The notes beneath the pieces were generated by a model that saw only the letters and a program-made list of their open reading frames with translations, made no database searches and was not told the origin of the DNA. A stretch of DNA of 64,000 nucleotides from Dactylosporangium siamense (GTDB taxonomy: Bacteria; Actinomycetota; Actinomycetes; Mycobacteriales; Micromonosporaceae): positions 62,001-126,000 of the forward strand of contig NZ_BONQ01000110.1 of NCBI RefSeq assembly GCF_016862795.1, read 5' to 3'. The position numbers and the translations under genes are program-made. Of this stretch, positions 1 through 8,443 are shown piece by piece. Numbering within the stretch: the stretch's first letter is position 1; every line of letters starts with the position of its first letter.

Positions 1-392
1 CAGTACGCGACGGCCAGCTCGGCGGTCATGAGCGGGTCTTCGCTGTAGCCCTCCTCGTTGCGCCCCCACCGCGGGTCGCGCAGCGGGTTGACCACCGGCG
101 CCCACACGTTGAGCGAGGCACGCCCGTCCCGGTGCAGCGCGCGGACCTCGGTCGAGACGGCCTCGCCGACGGCGCGCAGTAGCGCCCGGTCCCAGCTCGC
201 GCCGAGCCCGACGGCCTGCGGGAAGACGGTGGCCCGGCCGAGCCAGGCGACGCCGTGCAGCGCCTCGCAGCCGGTGTGGAACCCGGCCAGGCCGAGCCGC
301 GGCACGGCCGGCTGCCGCTGGTGCAGCATCGCGATCTTCTCGGCGGTGGTGAGCCGCCGCAGCAGGTCCGCGACGGCGTCGGGCGAGCTCAT
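1..392 (-). CDS. Glycoside hydrolase family 3 protein, N-terminal part
   Basis: The first 130 residues of a GH3 enzyme, cut by the left window edge. GH3 enzymes release terminal beta-linked glucose, xylose or related sugars from oligosaccharides; the catalytic Asp lies beyond the visible part. Family landmarks seen are FHTGCEALHGVAW (residues 38-50), FPQAVGLGASWD (57-68) and DPRWGRNEEGYSEDP (106-120). No signal peptide is visible, so it probably acts in the cytoplasm on imported oligosaccharides. It is transcribed away from the sugar ABC transporter operon and shares its promoter region with two LacI-type palindromes, which suggests co-regulation. Beta-glucosidase and beta-xylosidase activity cannot be told apart from this fragment. 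Confidence 0.9.
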   Translation of the reverse strand, partial: MSSPDAVADLLRRLTTAEKIAMLHQRQPAVPRLGLAGFHTGCEALHGVAWLGRATVFPQAVGLGASWDRALLRAVGEAVSTEVRALHRDGRASLNVWAPVVNPLRDPRWGRNEEGYSEDPLMTAELAVAY

Positions 393-425
393 GCGTGGTC
401 CCCGATCTGCTGGAGAGCCGGCCAG

Positions 426-439
426 TCGAAGCGCTTCGA
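426..439. promoter_or_regulatory. LacI-family operator, copy 1
   Basis: Perfect 14-bp palindrome TCGAAGCGCTTCGA, 35 bp upstream of the GH3 start codon. The central CG flanked by symmetric arms is typical of LacI/GalR-family operators. An identical copy lies at 574-587. No LacI gene is inside the window, so the regulator is presumably beyond the left edge. Confidence 0.75.
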
Positions 440-474
440 TGATCGATGCCCGGCCGGTGGCTGTCAAACTGGGC

Positions 475-483
475 GAAACTTTC
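475..483. promoter_or_regulatory. Possible second type of operator (GAAACTTTC)
   Basis: Short 9-bp odd palindrome GAAACTTTC between the two larger palindromes of the divergent promoter. Motifs of this type occur in LacI-type operators of actinobacterial xylan and xyloglucan genes, but at this length chance is possible. Confidence 0.3.
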
Positions 484-573
484 ACGCCCGGCGGCACGGT
501 CCACGTCGATGTCCCGGTCGTGTCCTTGTCGCCCGCGCATCGATGCCCTACGGTCTGGCCAGTCGTCGCGCTG

Positions 574-587
574 TCGAAGCGCTTCGA
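574..587. promoter_or_regulatory. LacI-family operator, copy 2
   Basis: Second exact copy of TCGAAGCGCTTCGA, 51 bp upstream of the start of the sugar-binding protein gene. The centres of the two copies are 148 bp apart, one close to each divergent gene. This arrangement would allow one repressor to control both directions, possibly through DNA looping. Confidence 0.75.
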
Positions 588-638
588 TACTTCGCGCACC
601 GCATCGTGCACCTCGATCACCCGGAGGGTGGAACCACC

Positions 639-2339
639 ATGCAAAGCGGAGCGATCCCAGACGCCGGCGGGCTGAGCCGGCGCGGCCTGCTCACCTCCAT
701 CGCCGTCATCGCCGCCGTGCCGTTGCTGGACGCCTGCGGCAGCCCGAAGGAGAAGGGCGCCGGCACGACCAGCGAGGGCGACCTGTCCAAGGCGCTGCCC
801 GCCTACGCGCCCAGCGACCTGGTCAAGCCCGACATCCCGGTCGTCGCCGGCGCCAACGGGGCGTCCACCGACCCGGCGTTCCTGGCGTACCCGGCCAACC
901 CGGTCCGCACCGTGACCGGCGCGGTCGGCGCCGGCGGGACCTACGTGACGATGACCCCGCTGTGGGGCGCGATCCCGCCGTCCAGCGGCAACGCCTACTA
1001 CGACGCGGTCAACAAGGCACTCGGCGCGACCCTGAAGCTGCAACCCGCCGACGGCAACACCTACGCCGACCTGCTGCCGCCGCTGTTCGCCGCGGACAAG
1101 CTGCCGGACTGGATCGACGTGCCCAGCTGGACCACCACGAAACTCAACTTCGGCGAGGCGGTCCGCACCAAGTTCGCCGACCTCACCCCGTATCTGGCCG
1201 GCGACAAGGTCAAGCAGTATCCGAACCTCGCCGCGCTGTCCACCAACGCCTGGGTGTCCGGTGTGTGGAACGGCAAGCTCTACGGCCTGCCGATCTACTC
1301 CTCCAACGCCGTCATCGCCGGCGCCTACTTCTACCGCAAGGACATCTTCGACAAGGCGGGCGTCTCCGCCGACGTCACGAGCATCGCCGACCTGGAGGCG
1401 ATCGGGAAGGCGCTGACCAACGCCGCCGCCGGGCAGTGGGCGTTCGACGACCTGTTCGGCAACGACGCCGGCTACATCTGCCAGATCTTCGGCTTCCCCA
1501 GCCAGGGGTACCCGTGGACCACCGACTCCGGCGGCAAGCTGCAGCACCGGTACGAGACCGACGGCATCGTCGAGGCACTCAACTGGCACGCCAAGATGGT
1601 CAAGGCCGGCTACCTGCACCCCGACGCGGTCGCCAACAACAGCCAGAACGCCAAGCAACGTTTCTGGAGCGGCAAGGTCGCCGTGTGCGCCGACGGCACC
1701 GGCGCCTGGAACGGCGACGACGCGAAGTCCGGCGCCGCCGCCAACCCCAGCTACAACCGGCAGGCGTTCAAACTGTTCAGCGCCAAGGGCGACAAGCCGA
1801 CCATCCAGCTCGGCAACGGCGCGTCGATGTACAGCTACCTGAACAAGAAGCTCAACGACGGCCAGATCAAGGAACTCCTCGCGATCGCCAACTACCTCGC
1901 CGCGCCCTACGGCTCCGCCGAGTGGCTCACCGTCAACTTCGGCACCGCCGGCACGCACCACACGATGACCGCCGGCAACCCGCTGCTGACCGAGCAGGGC
2001 AGCAAGGAGATCGCCACCACGTTCCAGTTCCTGGCCTGCCCCGCGTCGGCCAGCACCGTGCAGTCAGGCGCCGTGCAGGTGGTCAAGGACGCCGCCGCCT
2101 GGCAGGCCGACCTGGTCAAGCACACGGTGAAGCCGCTGTTCTACGGCATGAACGTGTCCGAGCCGGCGCAGTTCGCCTCGCTCGGCCAGCCGATGATGGA
2201 CACGATCACCGACGTGAAGCTCGGCCGCAAACCGATCTCCGCGTGGACCGAGGCGGTCACCACCTGGCGCAAGCAGGGCGGCGACGACCTGCGCAAGTTC
2301 TACGACGGCATCCGCGAGAAGTTCGGCACCGGCAAATGA
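639..2339 (+). CDS. Extracellular sugar-binding lipoprotein of an ABC importer
   Basis: A 566-residue solute-binding protein (family 1, LplA-like) that captures oligosaccharides outside the cell and delivers them to the two permeases encoded next. The N-terminus has a twin-arginine type signal (SRRGLLTS, residues 13-20), a hydrophobic stretch and a lipobox LLDAC with Cys33 as the lipidated residue. The start ATG at 639 is preceded by a GGAGGG ribosome-binding site; the open frame runs further upstream but has no signal peptide there. The downstream permease overlaps by 4 bp (ATGA). No ATPase gene is in the operon, as usual for actinobacterial sugar importers that share an MsiK-type ATPase. 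Substrate is inferred from the neighbouring GH42 and GH95 genes: a fucosylated or galactosylated oligosaccharide. Confidence 0.92.
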   Translation: MQSGAIPDAGGLSRRGLLTSIAVIAAVPLLDACGSPKEKGAGTTSEGDLSKALPAYAPSDLVKPDIPVVAGANGASTDPAFLAYPANPVRTVTGAVGAGGTYVTMTPLWGAIPPSSGNAYYDAVNKALGATLKLQPADGNTYADLLPPLFAADKLPDWIDVPSWTTTKLNFGEAVRTKFADLTPYLAGDKVKQYPNLAALSTNAWVSGVWNGKLYGLPIYSSNAVIAGAYFYRKDIFDKAGVSADVTSIADLEAIGKALTNAAAGQWAFDDLFGNDAGYICQIFGFPSQGYPWTTDSGGKLQHRYETDGIVEALNWHAKMVKAGYLHPDAVANNSQNAKQRFWSGKVAVCADGTGAWNGDDAKSGAAANPSYNRQAFKLFSAKGDKPTIQLGNGASMYSYLNKKLNDGQIKELLAIANYLAAPYGSAEWLTVNFGTAGTHHTMTAGNPLLTEQGSKEIATTFQFLACPASASTVQSGAVQVVKDAAAWQADLVKHTVKPLFYGMNVSEPAQFASLGQPMMDTITDVKLGRKPISAWTEAVTTWRKQGGDDLRKFYDGIREKFGTGK

Positions 2340-3313
2340 CGACCGGCGGGACCGCGACGAAGCCGGACGCGCCACCGCGTCCGGCTCCGGCCGCGACCGT
2401 CACACAGCGGCGGTGGCGGATCCGGCTGCTCCGGGACCGTTCGCTGCTGCTCATGACGCTGCCGGCGGTCGTGCTCCTCGCCGTGTTCGCCTACGTGCCG
2501 ATGCTCGGCCTGGTCACCGCCTTCCAGAGCTACGACATCTACTCCGGCTTCTGGCACAGCCCACTGACCGGCCTCGACAACTTCCAGCGGCTGCTGGACG
2601 ACCCGATCTTCTGGCACGCGCTGTCCAACACGCTCGTCATCAGCGCCGTGCAGCTCGTGCTGTACTTCCCGGTGCCGATCGCCCTGGCGCTGGTGTTCAA
2701 CGAGGTCGTCAACGCCCGCCTCCGCTCGTTCGTGCAGTCGGTGGTGTACCTGCCGCACTTCTTCTCCTGGGTCCTCGTCGTGACCGTGTTCCAGGAGATG
2801 CTCGGCGGCGCCGGCGCGCTCAACACCATGCTGCGCCGGCACGGCTGGGCGACCTGGGACATCATGACCGACCCCGACGCCTTCAAGTACCTCGTCACCG
2901 CGCAGGCCGTGTGGAAGGAGGCCGGCTGGGGCGTCATCGTGTTCCTCGCCGCGCTCGCCGCCATCGACCAGAGCCTCTACGAGGCGGCCGCCGCCGACGG
3001 TGCCGGCCGGTGGCGCCGGCTGTGGCACATCACGCTGCCCGGCATGCGCGGCGTCATCGTGCTCATGCTGGTGCTGCGCCTGGGCAACGCGCTCACCGTC
3101 GGCTTCGAACAGATGCTCGTCCAGCGGCAGGCGGTCGGCCGGGACGCCTCCGAGGTGCTCGACACCTTCGCCTACTACTACGGCGTGGTCAACAACAACT
3201 TCAGCTACGGCGCCGCCGCCGGCCTGTTCAAGGGCGTGCTGTCCCTGATCCTGGTGCTGGCCGCCAACAAGCTCGCGCACGCCTTCGGCGAGGACGGACT
3301 GTATCGCAAATGA
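2336..3313 (+). CDS. Sugar ABC transporter permease, LplB-like
   Basis: A 325-residue inner-membrane permease of the MalF/LplB type. After a hydrophilic N-terminus of about 35 residues rich in Ala and Pro, six membrane segments follow. The EAA loop that docks the ATPase reads EAAAADGAGRWRRLWHITLP from about residue 216. The start codon overlaps the stop of the binding-protein gene (ATGA), and the stop overlaps the start of the second permease in the same way, so the three are translationally coupled. Substrate as for the binding protein. Confidence 0.92.
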   Translation: MTTGGTATKPDAPPRPAPAATVTQRRWRIRLLRDRSLLLMTLPAVVLLAVFAYVPMLGLVTAFQSYDIYSGFWHSPLTGLDNFQRLLDDPIFWHALSNTLVISAVQLVLYFPVPIALALVFNEVVNARLRSFVQSVVYLPHFFSWVLVVTVFQEMLGGAGALNTMLRRHGWATWDIMTDPDAFKYLVTAQAVWKEAGWGVIVFLAALAAIDQSLYEAAAADGAGRWRRLWHITLPGMRGVIVLMLVLRLGNALTVGFEQMLVQRQAVGRDASEVLDTFAYYYGVVNNNFSYGAAAGLFKGVLSLILVLAANKLAHAFGEDGLYRK

Positions 3314-4209
3314 CCGCCCCTGTTTGGGAAGAGCCGCTCGGGCCCGTGGGCAAGGCCGGCAAGGGCATCACGCTGTTCCTCGTCGTGGCGGTGATCCTGG
3401 TGCCGCTGTACTCGATCGTGCTCACCAGCTTCTCCACGCAGGCGGCCATCAACGAGGCCGGCGGGCTGGTCACGGTGCCGACGGAGCTGACGGTCGAGGC
3501 GTACCGGCAGATCTTCACCAACCAGCTCGTCACCCACTCGCTGCTGGTCAGCCTCGCCATCACCGCCGTGGGCACGGCACTGTCGATGGTGGTGACCGTC
3601 CTGTGCGCCTACGGGCTGTCCCGGCACGGGTCGCTCGGCCACCGGGGCATCCTGCTGTTCCTGGTCGTGACGATGTTCTTCAGCGGCGGGCTGATCCCGA
3701 CGTTCCTCGTCGTGACCTCGCTCGGCGGCTACGGCGAGTACTGGACGATGATCCTGCCCAGCGCCGTGTCGGTGTTCAACATCCTGGTGATGCGCGGCTT
3801 CTTCAGCGGCACCGCACCGGAGCTCATCGACGCGGCCCGCATGGACGGTGCGGGGGAGTGGCGCATCCTGTGGTCGGTGGTGCTGCCGACCTCCCGGGCC
3901 GTCACCGCCGTCATCACCCTGTTCTACGCCGTCGGCTACTGGAACTCGTTCTTCAACGCGCTGCTGTACCTGCCCGACAACGGCAAGTGGCCGCTGCAGA
4001 TGATCCTCTACACGTACACGCTGCAGGGCAGCTCGATGCCCGGCGGCGGGGTCACCGGCACCGGCCAGTACGCCGGCCATCAGCAGATCGCCCAGCTGTC
4101 GCTGCAGATGGCGGTCGTCACGCTCACCCTGATCCCGATCGTGGTGGCGTACCCGTTCGTGCAGCGGCACTTCACCAAGGGCATGCTCACCGGCGCGATC
4201 AAGGGCTGA
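3310..4209 (+). CDS. Sugar ABC transporter permease, LplC/YtcP-like
   Basis: A 299-residue second permease (MalG/LplC type) that pairs with the preceding one to form the membrane channel. Six hydrophobic segments are visible, with the ATPase-docking EAA loop at about residues 174-193 (DAARMDGAGEWRILWSVVLP). Start by 4-bp overlap (ATGA) with the upstream permease. The GH42 gene begins 5 bp after its stop, so transport and cytoplasmic hydrolysis are in one operon. Confidence 0.92.
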   Translation: MTAPVWEEPLGPVGKAGKGITLFLVVAVILVPLYSIVLTSFSTQAAINEAGGLVTVPTELTVEAYRQIFTNQLVTHSLLVSLAITAVGTALSMVVTVLCAYGLSRHGSLGHRGILLFLVVTMFFSGGLIPTFLVVTSLGGYGEYWTMILPSAVSVFNILVMRGFFSGTAPELIDAARMDGAGEWRILWSVVLPTSRAVTAVITLFYAVGYWNSFFNALLYLPDNGKWPLQMILYTYTLQGSSMPGGGVTGTGQYAGHQQIAQLSLQMAVVTLTLIPIVVAYPFVQRHFTKGMLTGAIKG

Positions 4210-4214
4210 CGCGA

Positions 4215-6128
4215 ATGCCCGGACTGCAGGACGTGACGCGGGGGCGGCTGCTGTACGGCGGCGACTACAACCCCGAGCAGTGGCCGCCGCACGTGTGGAC
4301 CGAGGACGTGCGGCTCATGCGCGACGCCGGGGTGAACCTGGTGACCGTCGGGGTGTTCGCGTGGGCGGCGCTGCAACCGGCGCCGGACCGCTTCACGTTC
4401 GACTGGCTCGACACCGTGCTCGGGCTCCTGCACGACGGCGGCATCGGCGTCGCCCTCGCCACGCCCACCGCGTCACCGCCGCCGTGGCTCGGCCACCATC
4501 ACCCGGACACCCTCCCGCAGGGCCCCGACGGGATCCGGCGGCTGTACGGCTCCCGCAACCAGTACTGCCCCTGCGCGCCTGCGTACCGGCGGGCCGCGCT
4601 GGCGATCAGCTCCCTGCTGGCGGCGCGCTACGCCCACCACCCGGCGCTGCGGCTGTGGCACATCGGCAACGAGTACGGCACCACCTGCCACTGTGGACAC
4701 TGTGCCGAGCGGTTCCGCGGCTGGCTGCGGGACCGCTACGGCGACCTCGACGGCCTCAACACCGCCTGGGGCACCGCCGTGTGGTCGCAACGCTACGGCG
4801 ACTGGGCCGAGGTCCTGCCGCCGCGGCGCGTCCAGTACGTCATCAACCCGCTGCAGGACCTGGACTACCAGCGCTTCTGCGACGCCATGCTGCTGGAGTG
4901 CTTCACCGCCGAACGCGACGCGGTCCGCGCGGTGAATCCCGCGGTGCCGGTCACCACGAACTTCATGGACACCTACCGGCACACCGACGGCTGGCGGTGG
5001 GCCGCCGCGGAGGACCTGGTGTCCCTGGACACCTACCCGGACCCGAACGACCCCGGTGCGGCGGTGCGGGCCGCGATGTCGAAGGACATCATGCGCTCGC
5101 TCGGCGGCGGGCGGCCGTGGCTGCTCGCCGAGCAGTCACCCGGAGCCGCCAGCTGGCGGCCGGTCGCCACCCCGCTGCGGCCGGGCCTGCACCGGTTGTG
5201 GTCGATGCAGGCGGTCGCCCGCGGCGCCGACGGTGTCCTGCACTTCCAGTGGCGCGCCTCCCGGCAGGGCGCCGAACGGTGGCACGGCGCGATGGTGCCG
5301 CACGCCGGCCCGGACTCGCGGGTGTTCCGGGGGGTGTGCGCGCTGGGCCGCGAGCTGGCCGGACTGTCCGATGTGGTCGGTGCTGCCGTCCCCGCCGACG
5401 TGGCGCTCGTCCTGGACTGGGACGCCTGGCGGGCGGTCGAACTGGACCACCAGCCGCACTTCGCGTTCCGATACGTGGACCGGCTGCTCGACTACTACGC
5501 GCCGCTGTGGCGGGACAACGTCACCTGCGACTTCGCCCCGGCCGGCGGACCCTTCGACGGCTACCGGCTCGTCGTCGTGCCCAACCTGTATCAGGTCAGT
5601 GCGGCGGACGCCGCTCGCGTCACCGATTACGTGGCCGGGGGCGGCACCCTGGTCGTCGGCCCGTTCAGCGGGGTCACCGACCGGGACGAGCGCGTGCATA
5701 CCGGCGGCTGGCCCGGGCCGTGGCAGGAACTGCTCGGCGTCCGGGTCGAGGAACACTGGCCGCTGCCCGACGGTTCGCCGCTCGACATCGCGTCGCCGTT
5801 GTTGGGCGACTTCACCGCCACCAGGTGGGCGGAGTGGACCGTGGCGCGGGGTGCTGAGACCGTCGCGGCCGTGCGTGGTGGCCCGCTGCACGACCGGCCG
5901 ATGGTGCTGCGCAATTGTTTCCGTGCGGGCACCGCGTGGTACGTCGCCACGCTGCCGGAACCTGACGCGCTGCGCCGGCTATTGCGCCAGGTCTGCGCCG
6001 AGGCGGGGGTGACGCCGGTGCTGCCGGACCTGCCGCCGGACGTCGAGGCGGTCCGCCGTGGCGACCTGGTGTTCCTGCTGCACCACGACACCGGCCGGGT
6101 CGAGATCCGGCGGGAGGAGGCGCCGTGA
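4215..6128 (+). CDS. Beta-galactosidase, GH42
   Basis: A 637-residue GH42 retaining enzyme that hydrolyses terminal beta-D-galactosides, probably in the cytoplasm since no signal peptide is present. The start of the family is plain in YGGDYNPEQWP near the N-terminus. The acid/base is Glu153 in HIGNEYG and the nucleophile Glu306 in AEQSPG. The Cys cluster TCHCGHC just after the acid/base corresponds to the zinc-site cysteines found in many GH42 proteins. Middle trimerisation and C-terminal all-beta domains are present, giving normal family length. It lies between the importer and GH95, and its stop overlaps the GH95 start by GTGA. The context suggests removal of galactose after fucose has been released. 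Confidence 0.93.
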   Translation: MPGLQDVTRGRLLYGGDYNPEQWPPHVWTEDVRLMRDAGVNLVTVGVFAWAALQPAPDRFTFDWLDTVLGLLHDGGIGVALATPTASPPPWLGHHHPDTLPQGPDGIRRLYGSRNQYCPCAPAYRRAALAISSLLAARYAHHPALRLWHIGNEYGTTCHCGHCAERFRGWLRDRYGDLDGLNTAWGTAVWSQRYGDWAEVLPPRRVQYVINPLQDLDYQRFCDAMLLECFTAERDAVRAVNPAVPVTTNFMDTYRHTDGWRWAAAEDLVSLDTYPDPNDPGAAVRAAMSKDIMRSLGGGRPWLLAEQSPGAASWRPVATPLRPGLHRLWSMQAVARGADGVLHFQWRASRQGAERWHGAMVPHAGPDSRVFRGVCALGRELAGLSDVVGAAVPADVALVLDWDAWRAVELDHQPHFAFRYVDRLLDYYAPLWRDNVTCDFAPAGGPFDGYRLVVVPNLYQVSAADAARVTDYVAGGGTLVVGPFSGVTDRDERVHTGGWPGPWQELLGVRVEEHWPLPDGSPLDIASPLLGDFTATRWAEWTVARGAETVAAVRGGPLHDRPMVLRNCFRAGTAWYVATLPEPDALRRLLRQVCAEAGVTPVLPDLPPDVEAVRRGDLVFLLHHDTGRVEIRREEAP

Positions 6129-8395
6129 CCCGGCACCGGATCTCCCTCGCGGCGCCGGCGGGGGAGTTCCACGACGGGTTCCCGCTCGGCAACGGCAGCC
6201 TCGGCGCCATGCTGCACGGGCGGCCCGGCCTCGAGTGGATCGACCTCAACGCCGACACGTTCTGGTCCGGCGGCCCGCTGCGGCCTTCCTCCGGGCCGGC
6301 GCCGGAGGTGCTCCCGGCGCTGCGGAAGGCCGTCGCCGAGGGCGACCACGTGGCCGCGGACCGTCTTGCCAGGCGGCTGCAGGGCGACGCGTGGACCCAG
6401 TCGTTCCAGCCGCTCGGGGGCCTCGAGTGGGTCTACGCCGACGCCGAGGACGTCAGCGGCTACCACCGCCACCTCGACCTCGCCGACGCGGTCGCCGTAA
6501 CCGATTACGCCACCGCGTCGGGGCCGGTGCGGCTGACCGCGTTCGTCTCCGCACCCGACGGCGTCCTCGTCGTGTCCGTCACCGGCCCGGGCAGCCTGGC
6601 CGCCGCCGTCCCGCCGGTGCTGCACACCCCGCACCCGGCCACGACCGGCGTGGTCGACGCCGGCGCCGGGCCGTGCCTGCTGTGGACGGGCCGCGCGCCG
6701 GCGCACGTGCTGCCCAACTACGTCGACCGCACACCGGCCGTGGCGTACAACGCCGCCGGTATGGGGTTCGCGGTCGCCGTCGCGGTCCGCCACAGCGCCC
6801 ACGAGACCCGGCTCATCGTCGCCGCCGCGACCGGGTTCCGTGGCCCCGAGGAGGCCTTCGCGGACCTTCCCGCGGTCGCGGGCGAAGCGCTGGCCCGGGT
6901 CGCGCAGGCGCTGGCCGTACCCACGGCGAAACTGCTGCAACGGCACGTCGCGGACCACCGGGCGCTGTTCGACCGCGCCGACCTGGCACTGCCCGGCGCC
7001 GAGCGGGCCGAGCTGCTGTTCCACCTGGGCCGCTACCTGCTGATCGCCGGCTCCCGCCCCGGCACCCAACCGGCGAACCTGCAGGGCCTCTGGAACGCCG
7101 ACGTGCGGCCCGGCTGGTGCGGCAACTGGACCACCAACGTCAACGCGCAGATGAACTACTGGGCCGCGGAGCCGACCGGCCTGCCCGAGCTGCACGAGCC
7201 GCTGCTGACCCTGACCCGTGACCTGGCCGCTTCCGGCGCGGCGACCGCCGCGCGGTACTACTCGGCGCGTGGTGCGGCGGCGCACCACAACACCGACCTG
7301 TGGCGGTTCACCGCACCGGTGCCCGGCGACCCGCAGTGGGCGAACTGGCCGTCGGCGCTGCTGTGGCTGTCCGCGCACGTCTGGGACCACCTCGAGTTCG
7401 GCGCCGGCGCCGGCTTCGCCCGTGAGGTGGCGCTGCCGGTGCTGCGGGCCGCCGCCGAGTTCACCCTGGACATGCTCGTCCCCGACCCCTCCGGCGCGCT
7501 GGTCTTCAGCCCGTCCACGTCGCCCGAACACGATTTCGTGACCGCCGGCGGCGGCCACACCGCGGTCTCGTGGGGCTGCGCCCTCGACCAGGAACTCGCC
7601 CGCGAGGTGCTGACCCGCCTGCTGGTCCTCCTCGACCGGTGGCCGGATCCCGCCCTCGCCGCGCTCGGCGTCGAGGCCGCGGCCGCCCTCGCCGCCCTCC
7701 GCCCCGTGCAGATCGGCCCTGACGGATCGCTGCTGGAGTGGTACGACGACCGCCAACCCCGCGAACCCGGCCACCGGCACCTGTCGCATCTCTACGGCCT
7801 GTACCCCGGCACCCGTATCACGGAGTCCTCACCCGACTTCGAGGCCGCCCGCCGCGCGCTGCGGACCCGCCTGGCCAGCGGCACCGGCCACACCGGCTGG
7901 AGCCGCACCTGGGTTCTCTGCCTCGCCGCCCGCCTCCGCGACCCGGACCTGGCCGAGCAGTCCCTGACCGCCCTCGCCGACGGGCTGTGCTCGGCGTCCC
8001 TGCTGACCCTGCACCCCGACGCGGCCCGCCCCAGCGGCCAGATCTTCCAGATCGACGGCAACCTCGGCATCCCCGCCGGCATCACCGAGCTCCTCGTCCA
8101 GAGCCACGCCGGCGTCCTCAGCCTCCTGCCGGCCCTGCCCAGCTCCTGGCCCGCCGGCCACATCTGCGGCATCCGTTGCCGCGGCGGCCACCGCGTCGAC
8201 GTCTCCTGGACCGGCGGCCGGCTGGCCTCGGCCCGGATCGTCGCCGGCACCACCGGACCCCTGACCGTCGAACTGCCCTCATCAGCGACGGTCACGGTCC
8301 TCGCCCCCGACGCGACGATCGTGCCGGGCGCCCCACCGGACCGCCGCCGGATCCGCTGGCAGGCGCACGCGGCAACCGAGTACCTGGTGTCCTAG
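6125..8395 (+). CDS. Alpha-L-fucosidase-type enzyme, GH95
   Basis: A 756-residue GH95 protein. The family hydrolyses alpha-1,2-linked L-fucose, and in some members L-galactose, with inversion. The N-terminal beta-domain starts FPLGNGSLGAML and contains LNADTFWSGGP. The (alpha/alpha)6 barrel carries WTTNVNAQMNYWAAEP at about residues 335-350, where Asn338 and Asn340 match the Asn pair that activates water in characterised members. No signal peptide, so cytoplasmic. Last gene of the operon, starting by GTGA overlap with GH42. Together with GH42 and GH3 it fits stepwise removal of Fuc-Gal side chains, as in xyloglucan oligosaccharides or host glycans. Confidence 0.93.
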   Translation: MTRHRISLAAPAGEFHDGFPLGNGSLGAMLHGRPGLEWIDLNADTFWSGGPLRPSSGPAPEVLPALRKAVAEGDHVAADRLARRLQGDAWTQSFQPLGGLEWVYADAEDVSGYHRHLDLADAVAVTDYATASGPVRLTAFVSAPDGVLVVSVTGPGSLAAAVPPVLHTPHPATTGVVDAGAGPCLLWTGRAPAHVLPNYVDRTPAVAYNAAGMGFAVAVAVRHSAHETRLIVAAATGFRGPEEAFADLPAVAGEALARVAQALAVPTAKLLQRHVADHRALFDRADLALPGAERAELLFHLGRYLLIAGSRPGTQPANLQGLWNADVRPGWCGNWTTNVNAQMNYWAAEPTGLPELHEPLLTLTRDLAASGAATAARYYSARGAAAHHNTDLWRFTAPVPGDPQWANWPSALLWLSAHVWDHLEFGAGAGFAREVALPVLRAAAEFTLDMLVPDPSGALVFSPSTSPEHDFVTAGGGHTAVSWGCALDQELAREVLTRLLVLLDRWPDPALAALGVEAAAALAALRPVQIGPDGSLLEWYDDRQPREPGHRHLSHLYGLYPGTRITESSPDFEAARRALRTRLASGTGHTGWSRTWVLCLAARLRDPDLAEQSLTALADGLCSASLLTLHPDAARPSGQIFQIDGNLGIPAGITELLVQSHAGVLSLLPALPSSWPAGHICGIRCRGGHRVDVSWTGGRLASARIVAGTTGPLTVELPSSATVTVLAPDATIVPGAPPDRRRIRWQAHAATEYLVS

Positions 8396-8403
8396 GATGC
8401 CCT

Positions 8404-8421
8404 ACGGGCTGTGCGGCCCGT
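8404..8421. terminator. Weak bidirectional hairpin between convergent genes
   Basis: ACGGGC, six-base loop, GCCCGT. It sits just after the GH95 stop and just before the end of the convergent DUF6461-like gene. The stem is only 6 bp with no T tract, so the call is tentative. Confidence 0.35.
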
Positions 8422-8443
8422 CATGGTCCACGGCCATCCGCGG

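Noticed and set aside
255-638. Long upstream extension of the sugar-binding protein frame
   Set aside because: The extension overlaps the operators and lacks a signal peptide; the ATG at 639 has a good ribosome-binding site and lipoprotein signal.
446-2335. Very long Arg/Ala-rich frames opposite or beside known genes throughout the window
   Set aside because: They are GC-bias shadows with no domain signatures and fully overlap well-supported genes.
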